Shown: in pieces, positions 7,776-17,073 of the stretch
Numbering within the stretch: the first letter of the stretch is position 1
Layout of the letters: each line of letters starts with the position of its first letter
From: Glaciecola nitratireducens FR1064
GTDB lineage: Bacteria > Pseudomonadota > Gammaproteobacteria > Enterobacterales > Alteromonadaceae
Direction: 5' to 3'
Assembly (NCBI RefSeq): GCF_000226565.1
Contig: NC_016041.1
Span: 2,170,001 to 2,234,000, forward strand
Length of the DNA: 64,000 nt
The notes under the pieces: model-generated
What the model was told of the DNA's origin: nothing
Seen by the model: only the letters and a program-made list of their open reading frames with translations
Database searches by the model: none
Made by a program: the position numbers and the translations under genes

Positions 7776-9497
7776 ATGACAGCAAATAATAATGATATCG
7801 CCAACATATTTGAAGAGATAGCCGATATTCTCACTTTGCAGGGAGCGAACTTTTATCGTATTCGGGCTTATCGAAAAGCGGCGGCGCAACTTCGTGATAT
7901 GAGCGTTGATGTTGCCGAATATGTTGAAAAAGGTCAGGATCTGAGTCAATTACCCGCTATAGGGACTAAATTAGCCCAAAAAATAGTCGAAATCATTCAA
8001 CAAGGTCGGTGCTCTGCATTGGAAACTTTGCGCGAGCAAAGTCCATTTGGTCTGACTGAATTGTTGCACATTCCCGGCCTTGGCCCCAAACGAGTAAATG
8101 CGTTAGTACACGTGTTGGGTGTACATACCCAAGAACAGCTTTTGCAGGCAGCAAAAGACGGTAGAGTTAGTTCTGTTGCTGGACTGGGTCAGAAAATTCA
8201 AGCCAACATCATCCATACCATAGAATCAAACCTGAAGCGAAAAACGAGACTTAGTCGCGCCATTGCAAAACAATATGCCGAGCCAATCTTAGCCTATTTA
8301 AAGCAAATACAAGGAGTCGAACACGCAGTGATTGCCGGCAGTTATCGTCGCTGCAAAGAGACTGTTGGAGATATCGATATATTGGTAACGACAGGAAATG
8401 AAGATAGCGTAACTCACGCTTTTATTAACTACGACCAAGTCCGCGATGTGTTGTCCACCGGACCAACCCGTAGCTCCGTTATCTTATATTCTGGCCTACA
8501 GGTTGACTTACGCGTTGTGCCCAACGATTGTTATGGTGCAGCTTTGTATTATTTTACAGGCTCACGATCACATAATATTGCACTGCGTTTACGCGCCAAA
8601 GCACGCGGGCTTAAAATTAATGAATATGGTGTTTACAAAGATAAAAGACATATAGCGGGAGAAACTGAAGAATCAGTATTAGCTGCGATAGACTTACCCT
8701 GGATCCCACCTGAATTACGCGAAAATAGCGGAGAAATTGATGCGGCGCAACAGCGTCAATTGCCTACATTGGTAATACGTGACGATATTAAGGGAGACTT
8801 ACATTCTCACACTACTGCAAGCGACGGACATCACAGCCTTGAACAAATGGCTGAAGCCGCTAAAAAAGCGGGTCTTGAGTATCTGGCAATTACAGAACAT
8901 TCCAAACGTTTGAGCCTAGTACACGGTTTGGATGAAAGGCGACTCATAGAGCAAATAGATGAAATCAATCAACTTAACAGTCGATTCAAAGGATTTACAT
9001 TGTTGAAAGGTATTGAAGTCGACATTCTCGAGAATGGTGAACTAGATTTATCCGATACAGTCCTCTCTAAACTCGATTTAGTGATTGGTGCAGTGCATAG
9101 CAACTTCCATTTATCGCGAAATAAACAAACAGAGAGAATTATGCGAGCTATGGACCGACCTCACTTTACGATGCTAGCGCACCCTTCTGGTCGTCTATTA
9201 GGAAGCCGCGAAGCTTACGATTTAGATATGAAACGTATTATACAGCATGCTAAACAGCGGGGATGCTTTTTGGAGTTAAACGCACAACCATTGCGCCTCG
9301 ATTTGAACGCGCTACATTGCAGAATGGCTAAATCTGCTGGCGTATTAGTGAGTATTAATTCCGACGCCCATCAACTCACTGATTTTAATAATCTACAATA
9401 TGGGGTGGACCAAGCGCGGAGAGGTTGGTTGGAAAAAGCCGATATATTGAATACTCGTTCATTGTCCGACCTGCTTAAGTTGTTAGGGCATACATGA
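7776..9497 (+). CDS. polX: Bacterial-type DNA polymerase X with PHP domain
   Basis: 573 residues from the ATG at 7776; an in-frame TTG at 7743 would overlap the CBS gene and has no ribosome site. Domain order: helix-hairpin-helix/8-kDa-like region (residues ~1-145, with LPAIGTKLAQKI and IPGLGPKRV), nucleotidyltransferase palm (GSYRR 188-192, GDIDIL 198-203 giving D199 and D201, and D244 in QVDLRV), then a PHP phosphoesterase domain (GDLHSHTTASDG at 340-351, GIEVDIL, LAHPSG, SINSDAH). All metal ligands of both active sites appear intact. Bacterial PolX enzymes fill short gaps in base-excision repair, and the PHP domain gives Mn-dependent 3'-5' exonuclease and AP-site activity. Acts on DNA in the cytoplasm. 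Probably co-transcribed with the CBS gene. Confidence 0.93.
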   Translation: MTANNNDIANIFEEIADILTLQGANFYRIRAYRKAAAQLRDMSVDVAEYVEKGQDLSQLPAIGTKLAQKIVEIIQQGRCSALETLREQSPFGLTELLHIPGLGPKRVNALVHVLGVHTQEQLLQAAKDGRVSSVAGLGQKIQANIIHTIESNLKRKTRLSRAIAKQYAEPILAYLKQIQGVEHAVIAGSYRRCKETVGDIDILVTTGNEDSVTHAFINYDQVRDVLSTGPTRSSVILYSGLQVDLRVVPNDCYGAALYYFTGSRSHNIALRLRAKARGLKINEYGVYKDKRHIAGETEESVLAAIDLPWIPPELRENSGEIDAAQQRQLPTLVIRDDIKGDLHSHTTASDGHHSLEQMAEAAKKAGLEYLAITEHSKRLSLVHGLDERRLIEQIDEINQLNSRFKGFTLLKGIEVDILENGELDLSDTVLSKLDLVIGAVHSNFHLSRNKQTERIMRAMDRPHFTMLAHPSGRLLGSREAYDLDMKRIIQHAKQRGCFLELNAQPLRLDLNALHCRMAKSAGVLVSINSDAHQLTDFNNLQYGVDQARRGWLEKADILNTRSLSDLLKLLGHT

Positions 9498-9535
9498 GGC
9501 CTGTTTTGTTGCACCTAAAGTTAGTTTTGGGCATC

Positions 9536-11023
9536 CTAGCCTTTCCAATTTAACGCTAAAAACTGCTGTATGTTTCCTCTAAGTAACAAAAGAAGAACCG
9601 ATTGCTCCACAGCATTTTTGTTAAGCGCTTCATTGAGCATTCCGCTGAACTCCTGAACATTACTTATTGGTTTACGATTAACCTGTAAAATAATAGTGCC
9701 GGGCTCAATACCAGCCAAGGCCGCCACTGAACCTGGTTCAACAGCGGTAACAATAACCCCTTTTTCCTGAACAACATCATATTGCTCCGCTAAACTTGAA
9801 GTAATATTTTCTACAACCAGCCCAAGCTCTTCTCTGGAAACGGCATTTCCAGAAAGCGTAGCTTTATCATTCTGCATAGAGCCCACTACTACGACCAAGG
9901 TAATATCCTTCCCTTTACGTACAACTGAGATATTTTTTTTACTATTAGGCTTGCTTAGCGCAACTAAATTTCGAAACTTACCAACCGTAGTTACTGCTGT
10001 TCCACCAAACTGGGTAATCACGTCGCCTTGTTCTAAACCGGCTTTAGCCGCCGGCGAATCTGGCATAACCTGTGAAACTAATATACCGTCGTTATCTGTT
10101 ATTCCAAATGATTTAGCAAGCGAGTCGGATAATTCCTGTACCACAATCCCTAAATGACCGCGAATGACCTCTCCTTTACTCATTAACTGCTCACCAATAC
10201 TCTTCACTAAATTAATTGGGATCGCAAAACCAATACCCATGTAGCCACCATTACGGGAAAAGATTGCGGTATTCATACCAATAACTTCACCATCAATATT
10301 GACTAAAGGACCACCAGAATTACCAGGGTTGATTGCTGCATCGGTTTGAATAAAGTCTTCATAGTCGTTTATACCCAAGCTAGTTCGTCCCGTAGCACTA
10401 ACGACTCCTACGGTAAGGCTGTGACTTAAACCAAAAGGGCTACCAATTGCAATTACCCATTCACCAACCTCTAATGCTGAAGAGTCACCTAACAGAGCCG
10501 CTGGAATATTGCTCGTATTAATTTCAATCAAAGCAACATCTGACTGCGGATCGACACCAACGACTTGTGCATAAAATTTACGATCGTTTTGCAGTACTAC
10601 CGTGATCTTTTCAGCATTTTCAACAACGTGGTTGTTGGTCAAGATATATGTTTTGTCTTTAAGTAAACCTTCTTTTACTTTAAATACAAACCCTGAGCCT
10701 TGACCTATCATTTCACGCTGGTTTTGTGGCGAGCGAGGCGATTTATATTCGTCAAAGCGGTCACCAAAAAACCGCTCAAACAAATCGTTACCAAACCAGT
10801 TTTCATCATTAAATGGAAATCGAAACGTCGGGGCTACTGCTTTTCTTCCCTCTACTTGAATAAACACCACTGATGGCGATACAGATCTTGATACGTCAGC
10901 AAATGCCTTGCTAGTTTGTCGTAAGTTTTCAATTCCATTTTCTTGTATGGATGCTGTTGCCAAACTAAAAGGCATTAGCACTATTAACAACATTCTAATC
11001 GGTATAGTTACATATCTGTTCAT
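9536..11023 (-). CDS. Do-type (DegP/DegQ/MucD family) periplasmic serine protease
   Basis: 495 residues. ATG at 11023 with AGGAG about 10 nt upstream. The signal peptide (MNRYVTIPIRMLLIVLMPFSLATAS) is followed by a trypsin-like domain with the full triad: H132 (NNHVV), D162 (QSDVAL), S236 (GNSGGP). Two PDZ domains follow (about residues 285-375 and 400-485). A basic/aromatic insertion (residues ~65-100, FPFNDENWFGNDLFERFFGDRF) matches the LA-loop region. It degrades or refolds misfolded periplasmic proteins. It lies 92 nt downstream of the CBS gene at 11116-11619 on the same strand, and I see no terminator between them, so it may share the FNR-box promoter. Whether it is DegQ- or MucD-like cannot be settled by eye. 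Confidence 0.93.
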   Translation of the reverse strand: MNRYVTIPIRMLLIVLMPFSLATASIQENGIENLRQTSKAFADVSRSVSPSVVFIQVEGRKAVAPTFRFPFNDENWFGNDLFERFFGDRFDEYKSPRSPQNQREMIGQGSGFVFKVKEGLLKDKTYILTNNHVVENAEKITVVLQNDRKFYAQVVGVDPQSDVALIEINTSNIPAALLGDSSALEVGEWVIAIGSPFGLSHSLTVGVVSATGRTSLGINDYEDFIQTDAAINPGNSGGPLVNIDGEVIGMNTAIFSRNGGYMGIGFAIPINLVKSIGEQLMSKGEVIRGHLGIVVQELSDSLAKSFGITDNDGILVSQVMPDSPAAKAGLEQGDVITQFGGTAVTTVGKFRNLVALSKPNSKKNISVVRKGKDITLVVVVGSMQNDKATLSGNAVSREELGLVVENITSSLAEQYDVVQEKGVIVTAVEPGSVAALAGIEPGTIILQVNRKPISNVQEFSGMLNEALNKNAVEQSVLLLLLRGNIQQFLALNWKG

Positions 11024-11115
11024 GCGGATATTACTCCTGATACTAATTCCTTTGTATCGCAGGAATTAATTAGTGTTCAATCATTCGATTCTGCCTAATA
11101 CATCTATTAGTTTTA

Positions 11116-11619
11116 TTAATTTGGCTTTACTGCAGTCATCGGTTTCTCTAATTGGCTGTGATGAGCACTCACCTCTTTGAGCATTTCAACAACTGGCCCC
11201 ATATTTACGGAGTGTGAAGGGCTGGTGCTGTTCATATTTGAATTACCAGTAAAAGCGACTATATCCCCAATTGATACAATTCCAGCCAGTGTTCCATCGG
11301 CATTCGTCACCATGATCCTGCGCACACCATCACTTCGCATTTTATCTAAGCAGTTCTGAAGCGAATCATTTTGTTCACAACAACTTAATTTTTGACTGTA
11401 GATAAATTCCTCTGGTGTGAGTGACCACAGCGGTTTATGCTTTAACATGGCGGCCATTGCTATATCTCGATCAGTTACGATACCAATCGGCTTGTTATCA
11501 TCATCTACGACTGGAATGGCGCCACAGTCATGCTCCCACATCAATCGCGCAACATCATCAAGACTAGACTGCGCTTCACACGTTTTTACATTCAGACTCA
11601 TTATTTCGTTAATATTCAT
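11116..11619 (-). CDS. CBS-domain pair protein
   Basis: 167 residues; AGGA lies 10 nt before the ATG. Two CBS motifs: residues ~8-58 (IMSLNVKTCEAQSSLDDVARLM...PIGIVTDRDIAMAA) and ~75-125 (EQNDSLQNCLDKMRSDGVRRIMVTN...GIVSIGDIVAF), then a short polar tail. The TDRD motif is typical of nucleotide-binding stress-type CBS proteins. It is a distant relative of the 7316-7765 protein and likewise has a TTGAC-N4-GTCAA box upstream (11733-11746). Probably the first gene of a transcript that includes the Do-type protease. Confidence 0.88.
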   Translation of the reverse strand: MNINEIMSLNVKTCEAQSSLDDVARLMWEHDCGAIPVVDDDNKPIGIVTDRDIAMAAMLKHKPLWSLTPEEFIYSQKLSCCEQNDSLQNCLDKMRSDGVRRIMVTNADGTLAGIVSIGDIVAFTGNSNMNSTSPSHSVNMGPVVEMLKEVSAHHSQLEKPMTAVKPN

Positions 11620-11732
11620 CAGCTAATGTTCCTACTTTAAGGTTAATTTTTCTTAAACCAGCATAAAATCGCTAGGATTAAGCTATGTAAATTGAACATT
11701 GATGAAGTTTAGGTTTATTGACGCAGTAACAA

Positions 11733-11746
11733 TTGACCTAAGTCAA
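11733..11746 (-). promoter_or_regulatory. FNR/DNR-like box upstream of the second CBS gene
   Basis: TTGACCTAAGTCAA has both TTGAC/GTCAA half-sites intact with the 4-bp spacer. It is 114 bp upstream of the ATG at 11619, so a class II promoter would leave a leader near 80 nt. The -10 element is not evident by eye. Confidence 0.5.
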
Positions 11747-11860
11747 ATTTAGGTTTTTGTTAGTCAAAAAGGGATGATTTAAATTGCTAGGTTTATGTAA
11801 AGTCAGAATGAGGCTATGAAGCTTTTTAAACTACTGTACAAAAAAAGCAGTGACTCCAGC

Positions 11861-12703
11861 CTATTTGGCCAAGTCACTAAAGTCCTCAACAAAGTCAGCA
11901 ATTTCACTAAGCAAATGCGTTCTTTGCTCATCAGTTGCAAGGGCATCAACTGCAAGTAAAAATGTCTTATAAGAATTACGATTTTCATCGTTACGCTGAT
12001 TGAGCAGTTCACTACGATATTCTTCCGGTTGCATAAGCAAGCGGTTCAACTTCGCTTTGAATTCATCACCTCTATCAGACTTATTAAATAATGAGCGGAG
12101 TTCTGCTTGATATCGAACACGATACTCTAGCCATAATTCTCCATTTGAATGATATTGACCATACATATTTTCAACCAAACTTTCCTGTTCACTAGTGATG
12201 TCGCCTAACCAACGTTCAAGATTTTTAATGTTGCGTTTGATTGACCTTTTCTGACGTTGTTCAGGAGATTTTGCTAACAACTCTTGTCGTTCTTTTTCCT
12301 CATCTTTGTTCATTTCATCAATTTCTTTGAACATAGAGTCGACTTGCTCTTGCGTTAGCATCTGTGCCATTTCTACTAAATCGGGAATTATCTTGGCTTT
12401 GAGTCGAGTCCAATGTTCTGCCGCTTTTTGCTGATGATAGTCCATTTTATCAAGGCTTATTTGCTGCAGCCGAATATCATCTGACAATTCGTTCAAATGG
12501 GCGACGTATTTAGGTATTTCTGTGTTTTTATGCCACTCAAGCCAAGTAGCCAATTTTACATCGACCATTCTCTCCTGCTCGTCGCTTAGTTCTACGAAAT
12601 CATCAACGTACCAATAGACTAACCAATCCAAATTTTTGTAAACGAATTTTGTGGAACAGCCTGACAGCAGCAGTACCAAACCAATAACAATAATTTTTTT
12701 CAC
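11861..12703 (-). CDS. DUF6279-family lipoprotein
   Basis: 280 residues from a GTG start at 12703 (GGGGTAAG about 8 nt upstream). The lipoprotein signal MKKIIVIGLVLLLSGC gives a lipidated Cys16. The motif YKNLDWLVYWYVDDFVELSDEQ just after is diagnostic of DUF6279 as I know it; the rest is helical and highly charged (many Glu/Lys/Arg, coiled-coil-like). Family function is unknown; members are periplasmic-facing lipoproteins of gammaproteobacteria. It stands alone on the minus strand, with 242 bp of intergenic DNA downstream and 335 bp upstream. Confidence 0.85.
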   Translation of the reverse strand: MKKIIVIGLVLLLSGCSTKFVYKNLDWLVYWYVDDFVELSDEQERMVDVKLATWLEWHKNTEIPKYVAHLNELSDDIRLQQISLDKMDYHQQKAAEHWTRLKAKIIPDLVEMAQMLTQEQVDSMFKEIDEMNKDEEKERQELLAKSPEQRQKRSIKRNIKNLERWLGDITSEQESLVENMYGQYHSNGELWLEYRVRYQAELRSLFNKSDRGDEFKAKLNRLLMQPEEYRSELLNQRNDENRNSYKTFLLAVDALATDEQRTHLLSEIADFVEDFSDLAK

Positions 12704-13038
12704 TTTAACTTACCCCAATCTGGACTTTTGTTGCTTGCCTGTTCTTACGACAACTCTGATAGTAAAGGTTTAAAATTGGTGATTAAAAAACATTCTAAAC
12801 GTAAATCAGCTCAATATTTTGCAAAAATTTGAACGAAAATCACCTCAACTCACTCTGCACTGCCCATGATGAAAAGACTAAAACTCCATGAGCATGACCA
12901 TTAAACAGACTCACCCGGCAGCAAAGATAGAATTCTCGCCTTCGAATAAAAACCTTAAGCAAAATGCCTTTGAGTGGTGCATAAAAAAACGCTTTTAATA
13001 AAAGCGTTTTTTTCAAAGTGATGTTTAACTACCAATAT
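12704..13038. other. Intergenic region with terminator
   Basis: About 335 bp without a supported gene. The only clear structure is the terminator hairpin at 12983-13013. The part next to 12703 should contain the promoter of the DUF6279 lipoprotein gene, but no convincing -35/-10 pair stands out. Confidence 0.5.
12983..13013. terminator. Bidirectional Rho-independent terminator
   Basis: CGCTTTT (12990-12996) pairs with AAAAGCG (13000-13006) around an AAT loop and is flanked by A7 and T7, so a U-tract follows the stem on both strands. It lies 25 nt past the stop of the Mpo1-like gene and most likely terminates it. Confidence 0.85.
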
Positions 13039-13500
13039 TTAATAACTGATATTCACTCTTTTAAGCCAATGTACCCACCACCAAGCAGGACCAATTAACA
13101 AATAGCGTAAATCTTCAAAAAATGAAGGCTTTTTACCTTCTACGTGATGACCTATAAACTGCAAAATCCACATTATAACGAACAAGCCTAAGCTGAACAT
13201 CCAAACTGAAATATTGAACATCACAAGCAACTTAATGACACCAAAAGCACCTAAGGTGAGCAGCGTCATCGCTGCACCAATTGGCCCAGAAAGTTTAAAA
13301 TAATAATACAATGTAGGAATAACCAGTACGTGTGCAAATGTAATTTTCATAGCTTGCATAAACTCAGGCACAGGGATTGACCATAACAAACCGATCGTGA
13401 CAAAGTAAATAGCAGGAACAGCGACGGCGTGGATCATGATATTGGTTCTATTGGTGTGGCTTTCACCATACTTAGTAATTAACCGCTCGACTTCGCGCAT
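13039..13500 (-). CDS. Mpo1-like (DUF962) membrane protein
   Basis: 153 residues, ATG with GAGAGAT upstream. Four hydrophobic segments lie between residues ~22 and ~115. The family signature is visible: an N-terminal YGESHTNRTNIMIHAVAVP with conserved His, and C-terminal FIGHHVEGKKPSFFEDLRYLLIGPAWW. This is the DUF962/YGL010w/Mpo1 family; the yeast member is an Fe(II)-dependent dioxygenase that shortens 2-hydroxy fatty acids by alpha-oxidation. The His residues proposed as iron ligands are present here (SHT, MIHA, GHHVEG). The bacterial role is not established. It follows the PilZ gene by 63 nt and is ended by the hairpin at 12983-13013. Confidence 0.88.
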   Translation of the reverse strand: MREVERLITKYGESHTNRTNIMIHAVAVPAIYFVTIGLLWSIPVPEFMQAMKITFAHVLVIPTLYYYFKLSGPIGAAMTLLTLGAFGVIKLLVMFNISVWMFSLGLFVIMWILQFIGHHVEGKKPSFFEDLRYLLIGPAWWWVHWLKRVNISY

Positions 13501-13563
13501 TTGATCTCTCTCTATTATTGTTATTTTGGATTGTTAACTTTGGTTTTTATTTTAACAAACAGT

Positions 13564-14229
13564 TTACAACGTGATCATGTATCGCTCAAGTAATCGTTCA
13601 AGTTGATTATCATGGTCTGCAAACCGTATGCCATAAGCATGATAGTCTTTTTCAATTCGTGCATTTTTAACTCGTGCCGCCAACAGCATTGTCCTGTCTG
13701 CTAATTCAACACAAAGTGTGATTTTCTCGTCACCCTGAATAACCTGAAGTACAGTTTTGAAAGGAATGAGCAACTTACAGCCATTTTGTGAAATATCAAC
13801 GATCAGGCCTTCTACTTGTTTATTTTCCTGTTCGTCCAGAACCACTTCCACAGGCACACCTGAAATAGCGCGTTTTTCAGATCGTAATCCCAATTTTTGT
13901 AAGACTGATGGAAAACTTGTGATCACCATCGGCACAGGAGAATGAATCACTTTCAAAATACGCACTTTAAAGGCAACGACCTCCCCATAAGGTTCATCAA
14001 GAACATAACGTATGACAATGTGCATATCAGGTTCTATCAGGAGTGTCGTATTGACTACTTCTGTTGATGCTGGGTATCGGAAAAATAAGCAGTGCTGACC
14101 ATCGGTACCAAAGTAAGTTGTTTTGAGGCGCACAGGCTGCGCTTGCGCAATTAACTGCATATCAGCGTCGGTGTTCGGCAACAGGCACAATAACGCATTT
14201 ATGTCGGCTGATGATATGGTAGGTTTCAC
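13564..14229 (-). CDS. PilZ-domain c-di-GMP-binding protein (YcgR-like)
   Basis: 221 residues. The N-terminal half (~1-105) has the beta-rich layout of a YcgR/PilZN domain. The C-terminal half is a PilZ domain with both ligand motifs: RSEKR at residues 116-120 (RxxxR) and DISQNG at 145-150 (DxSxxG). Both Arg and the Asp-Ser-Gly residues that contact cyclic di-GMP are present, so binding is likely. YcgR proteins slow flagellar rotation when c-di-GMP is high; other PilZ proteins regulate exopolysaccharide synthesis. No flagellar gene is nearby, so the target cannot be read from context. Confidence 0.87.
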   Translation of the reverse strand: MKPTISSADINALLCLLPNTDADMQLIAQAQPVRLKTTYFGTDGQHCLFFRYPASTEVVNTTLLIEPDMHIVIRYVLDEPYGEVVAFKVRILKVIHSPVPMVITSFPSVLQKLGLRSEKRAISGVPVEVVLDEQENKQVEGLIVDISQNGCKLLIPFKTVLQVIQGDEKITLCVELADRTMLLAARVKNARIEKDYHAYGIRFADHDNQLERLLERYMITL

Positions 14230-14339
14230 TAAAATTCCTTTTCCAAGTTACAAGTGGTCGGTCACAAGTAACTGATAACGTGGTAATATGGCTGCTTTAT
14301 AAAACTTATCTATCACGCAACTAATATAGGTGTCCATCC

Positions 14340-16148
14340 ATGGCAGACATGCTCACATACCACATCGTACCTGAAAATCTAGCTGAGCACGTTTTTAATG
14401 TCAAACTTTCTGTTCCGGCATCAAAACATAACGTAATTCATCTCACGCTCCCTGCATGGATACCGGGTAGCTATATGATCCGGGACTTCAGTAAAAATAT
14501 TCACAGCATAGCAGCTGCATCACCAAACAAAGAAATAACACCCATCCGTCAAGTGGATAAGCAAACTTGGCGAGTCGAAAACGCGGCGCCCGGGCTAGAA
14601 GTAACATATCAAGTTTACGCCTTTGATTTATCGGTGCGCGGTGCCTATCTATTCGACGAATATGCATTTTTTAATGGAACTAGTACCTTTTTAGAGGTCA
14701 AGGAATTTACAGAAAGCGCTACCACACCGATAGTAGTCAACATTATTAACAACCAACTCGATAAAGATTGGCAGTTGTGCACGTCGCTAACACAGCAAGC
14801 TGTTGTGGAGTTTGAAGGCAATGCAACACATTCTTTCATTTGTGAGGACTATCAAGAACTGATTGACCACCCTGTTCTTATGGGGATAGTTGACAAACAC
14901 ACATTTGAGATTTGCGGTGTGCGTTTTCATTTCGTGTTGACTGGCAATAATGAAACTGACGTTGAGCGAATTTGCAACGATTTAAAACCAATTTGCAAAC
15001 ACCACATAGACTTGTTTGACGGCCTGCCAGAAAAAGACTATTGGTTCATCACCCTATTATGTGAAGATGGATTTGGCGGTTTAGAGCATCGCGCTTCAAC
15101 CGCTTTGATGTTTCCGAGATTCCATTTACCTATGCGCAGTGAAACAGATGTCATCCCGGAGCAATATCAGCAATTCTTAAGCTTGTGCAGTCACGAACTT
15201 TTTCATGCATGGAATGTGAAGCGAATCAAACCTGAATTGATGATTTCACCTGACTTGCAATCCGAACAATATATGGAGCAGCTCTGGATATATGAAGGGT
15301 TTACGAGCCTTTATGACGACCTGACTTTGGCAAGAACGAAGATTATTAACCCACAGCGGTACGCTGAAATATTAGGCGAGAATGTCACTCGATTAAATCG
15401 AACTCAAGGGCGACACAAGCAAACAATTACCCAATCAAGCTTTGATGCTTGGACCAAGTTTTATAAGCAAGATGCAGGTTCACATAACCACATTGTTAGT
15501 TATTACAATAAAGGGGCTATTATCGCTTTAGCGCTTGATATCACCTTGCGCCAAATGAGTAATAACCGTTACTCTATCGACCAGTTAATGCAGCTGCTTT
15601 GGTCACATTACGGCATCAAGAATATCGGTACGCCGAATGACGTTATACATACTCTGTGTAAAGCACACTTCAATATTGATATTTCTTCATTTCTTGATAT
15701 TGCGATATACACGACAATGGATTTACCATTGGACACAATGGTTCAGTCGATTGGACTAAAGCTTAATTTACGCAGTCGAGCTAGCGCGGATGATAAGGGC
15801 GGCAAGGCTAATAAAGAGACGACGAAGCATGCTTTTGGCGCTACTTTTAAAGACCAAGGCAGTGGCGTTGTATTGCAGACAATGCATGACGGCTCGCCTA
15901 TTGTTCAAGCGGGAGCTCAACTAGGCGATGTATTGATTGCCTTAGGTCAGTGGCAAGTAAACGCGGGCAACTTACAGAGATTGTTGGATAATCAACAGAG
16001 CTCAAAGGTAGACATTACGCTGCTGCGACAAGGCCGAATTATTCGCAGTAGTTTACCGATTAAGCCTGCGATTAACGATACGGTCTACTTTACTATTGAG
16101 AATGCTGAAATCTTTGACGCTTGGATTTCTGGAGCTGTTTCCCAGTAG
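14340..16148 (+). CDS. M61-family glycyl-type aminopeptidase with PDZ domain
   Basis: 602 residues; ATG at 14340 with AGGTG 8-9 nt upstream. No signal peptide is evident. An N-terminal beta-domain (~1-170) is followed by the thermolysin-like catalytic region with the zinc motif HELFH at 285-289 in the family context SHELFHAWNVKRIKP, and the downstream third ligand Glu in WIYEGFTSLYDDL. A PDZ domain occupies ~505-590 (DGSPIVQAGAQLGDVLIALG). M61 enzymes remove N-terminal Gly or Ala from peptides. The length is normal for the family. It converges on the M23 gene with only 13 nt between stops. Confidence 0.93.
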   Translation: MADMLTYHIVPENLAEHVFNVKLSVPASKHNVIHLTLPAWIPGSYMIRDFSKNIHSIAAASPNKEITPIRQVDKQTWRVENAAPGLEVTYQVYAFDLSVRGAYLFDEYAFFNGTSTFLEVKEFTESATTPIVVNIINNQLDKDWQLCTSLTQQAVVEFEGNATHSFICEDYQELIDHPVLMGIVDKHTFEICGVRFHFVLTGNNETDVERICNDLKPICKHHIDLFDGLPEKDYWFITLLCEDGFGGLEHRASTALMFPRFHLPMRSETDVIPEQYQQFLSLCSHELFHAWNVKRIKPELMISPDLQSEQYMEQLWIYEGFTSLYDDLTLARTKIINPQRYAEILGENVTRLNRTQGRHKQTITQSSFDAWTKFYKQDAGSHNHIVSYYNKGAIIALALDITLRQMSNNRYSIDQLMQLLWSHYGIKNIGTPNDVIHTLCKAHFNIDISSFLDIAIYTTMDLPLDTMVQSIGLKLNLRSRASADDKGGKANKETTKHAFGATFKDQGSGVVLQTMHDGSPIVQAGAQLGDVLIALGQWQVNAGNLQRLLDNQQSSKVDITLLRQGRIIRSSLPIKPAINDTVYFTIENAEIFDAWISGAVSQ

Positions 16149-16161
16149 GTATTTTTTGCTA

Positions 16162-17073
16162 TTACTCAGCAGAGAGAGCATCAACAACGAGGGCTGGATC
16201 TAAGCGTTCTTTAAACCAATTGATGCGCCAGTCAAGGTGTGGGCCGGTTACGCGGCCCGTTGCACCCATCTCAGCAATCTTCTGGCCTTGTTTCACCATA
16301 TCTCCCCGTTTAACATCAATAGAGGATAGATGAATAAAGGTTGATGATACGCCGAGTCCGTGGTCAATAATGAGTGTGCCGCCAGAGTAATACATATCCT
16401 TATGCGCTAAGGTCACAACGCCATCAATTGGTGCAACGATATCAGTGCCCACAGGACCAGCAATGTCCAAACCGAAGTGTGGGCGCTTGGGTTCGCCATT
16501 AAACACTCTTTGGCTGCCGTAAACTCCCGAGATAGGTCCTTTTGCTGGCAATATGAAATCGCTCAAAAATGCGGTTTGCTCTGAGCTTGTCGCGCGCGCT
16601 GCGGCTATTTGCATATTATCTTCCCGAATACGCGCTAGTACCTCTTTTGGAGGAGAAACATATTTAGCAGCTACACCTTCAATGCGCTGCACATTGTATT
16701 CACGTTTAAGCAACTGAAGTGATTCTTGATTGCGGGTCAATTCACCGGGCAGTTGCCATTCTAAATTTTGCGTTAATGTCGCGTCTCGCCCAAAACCCAG
16801 AACAAAATCACCGGATGCTAAAATATTAAGTGCTTTGCCGTTCAACCAAACAGCACTGCCTGCGGGCAGCTTTCCCCTCAGCAGCGCGCCTTGCATCAAC
16901 TTTCCATTTAATTCAGGCTGCTTTGTGACTTCTGCAGCGGATAACTCAAGTACACTCTTGGTGCTAGTATCATTTGCCAATACACTGATATTAAAAAACA
17001 TGGCGCTACAAATAACTGACAAAACGCCACTTTTAATAAAACGATAACCGTGCTTTCTTGTGGATTTATTCAT
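16162..17073 (-). CDS. M23-family metallopeptidase (murein endopeptidase-like)
   Basis: About 303 residues from the ATG at 17073; an in-frame TTG at 17079 with AGGGTG is an alternative. The start overlaps the stop of the QueD-like gene (ATGAATAA), which suggests translational coupling. An N-terminal hydrophobic segment (VLSVICSAMFFNISVLAND) is a signal peptide. The last ~130 residues form a LytM/M23 domain with HFGLD (HxxxD zinc motif) and GPHLDW (HxH-like motif), plus FIHLSS. M23 enzymes of this type cut peptidoglycan cross-bridges or act as LytM regulators in the periplasm. The middle region (~60-165) carries a short beta domain, as in other single-domain periplasmic M23 proteins. Confidence 0.9.
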   Translation of the reverse strand: MNKSTRKHGYRFIKSGVLSVICSAMFFNISVLANDTSTKSVLELSAAEVTKQPELNGKLMQGALLRGKLPAGSAVWLNGKALNILASGDFVLGFGRDATLTQNLEWQLPGELTRNQESLQLLKREYNVQRIEGVAAKYVSPPKEVLARIREDNMQIAAARATSSEQTAFLSDFILPAKGPISGVYGSQRVFNGEPKRPHFGLDIAGPVGTDIVAPIDGVVTLAHKDMYYSGGTLIIDHGLGVSSTFIHLSSIDVKRGDMVKQGQKIAEMGATGRVTGPHLDWRINWFKERLDPALVVDALSAE

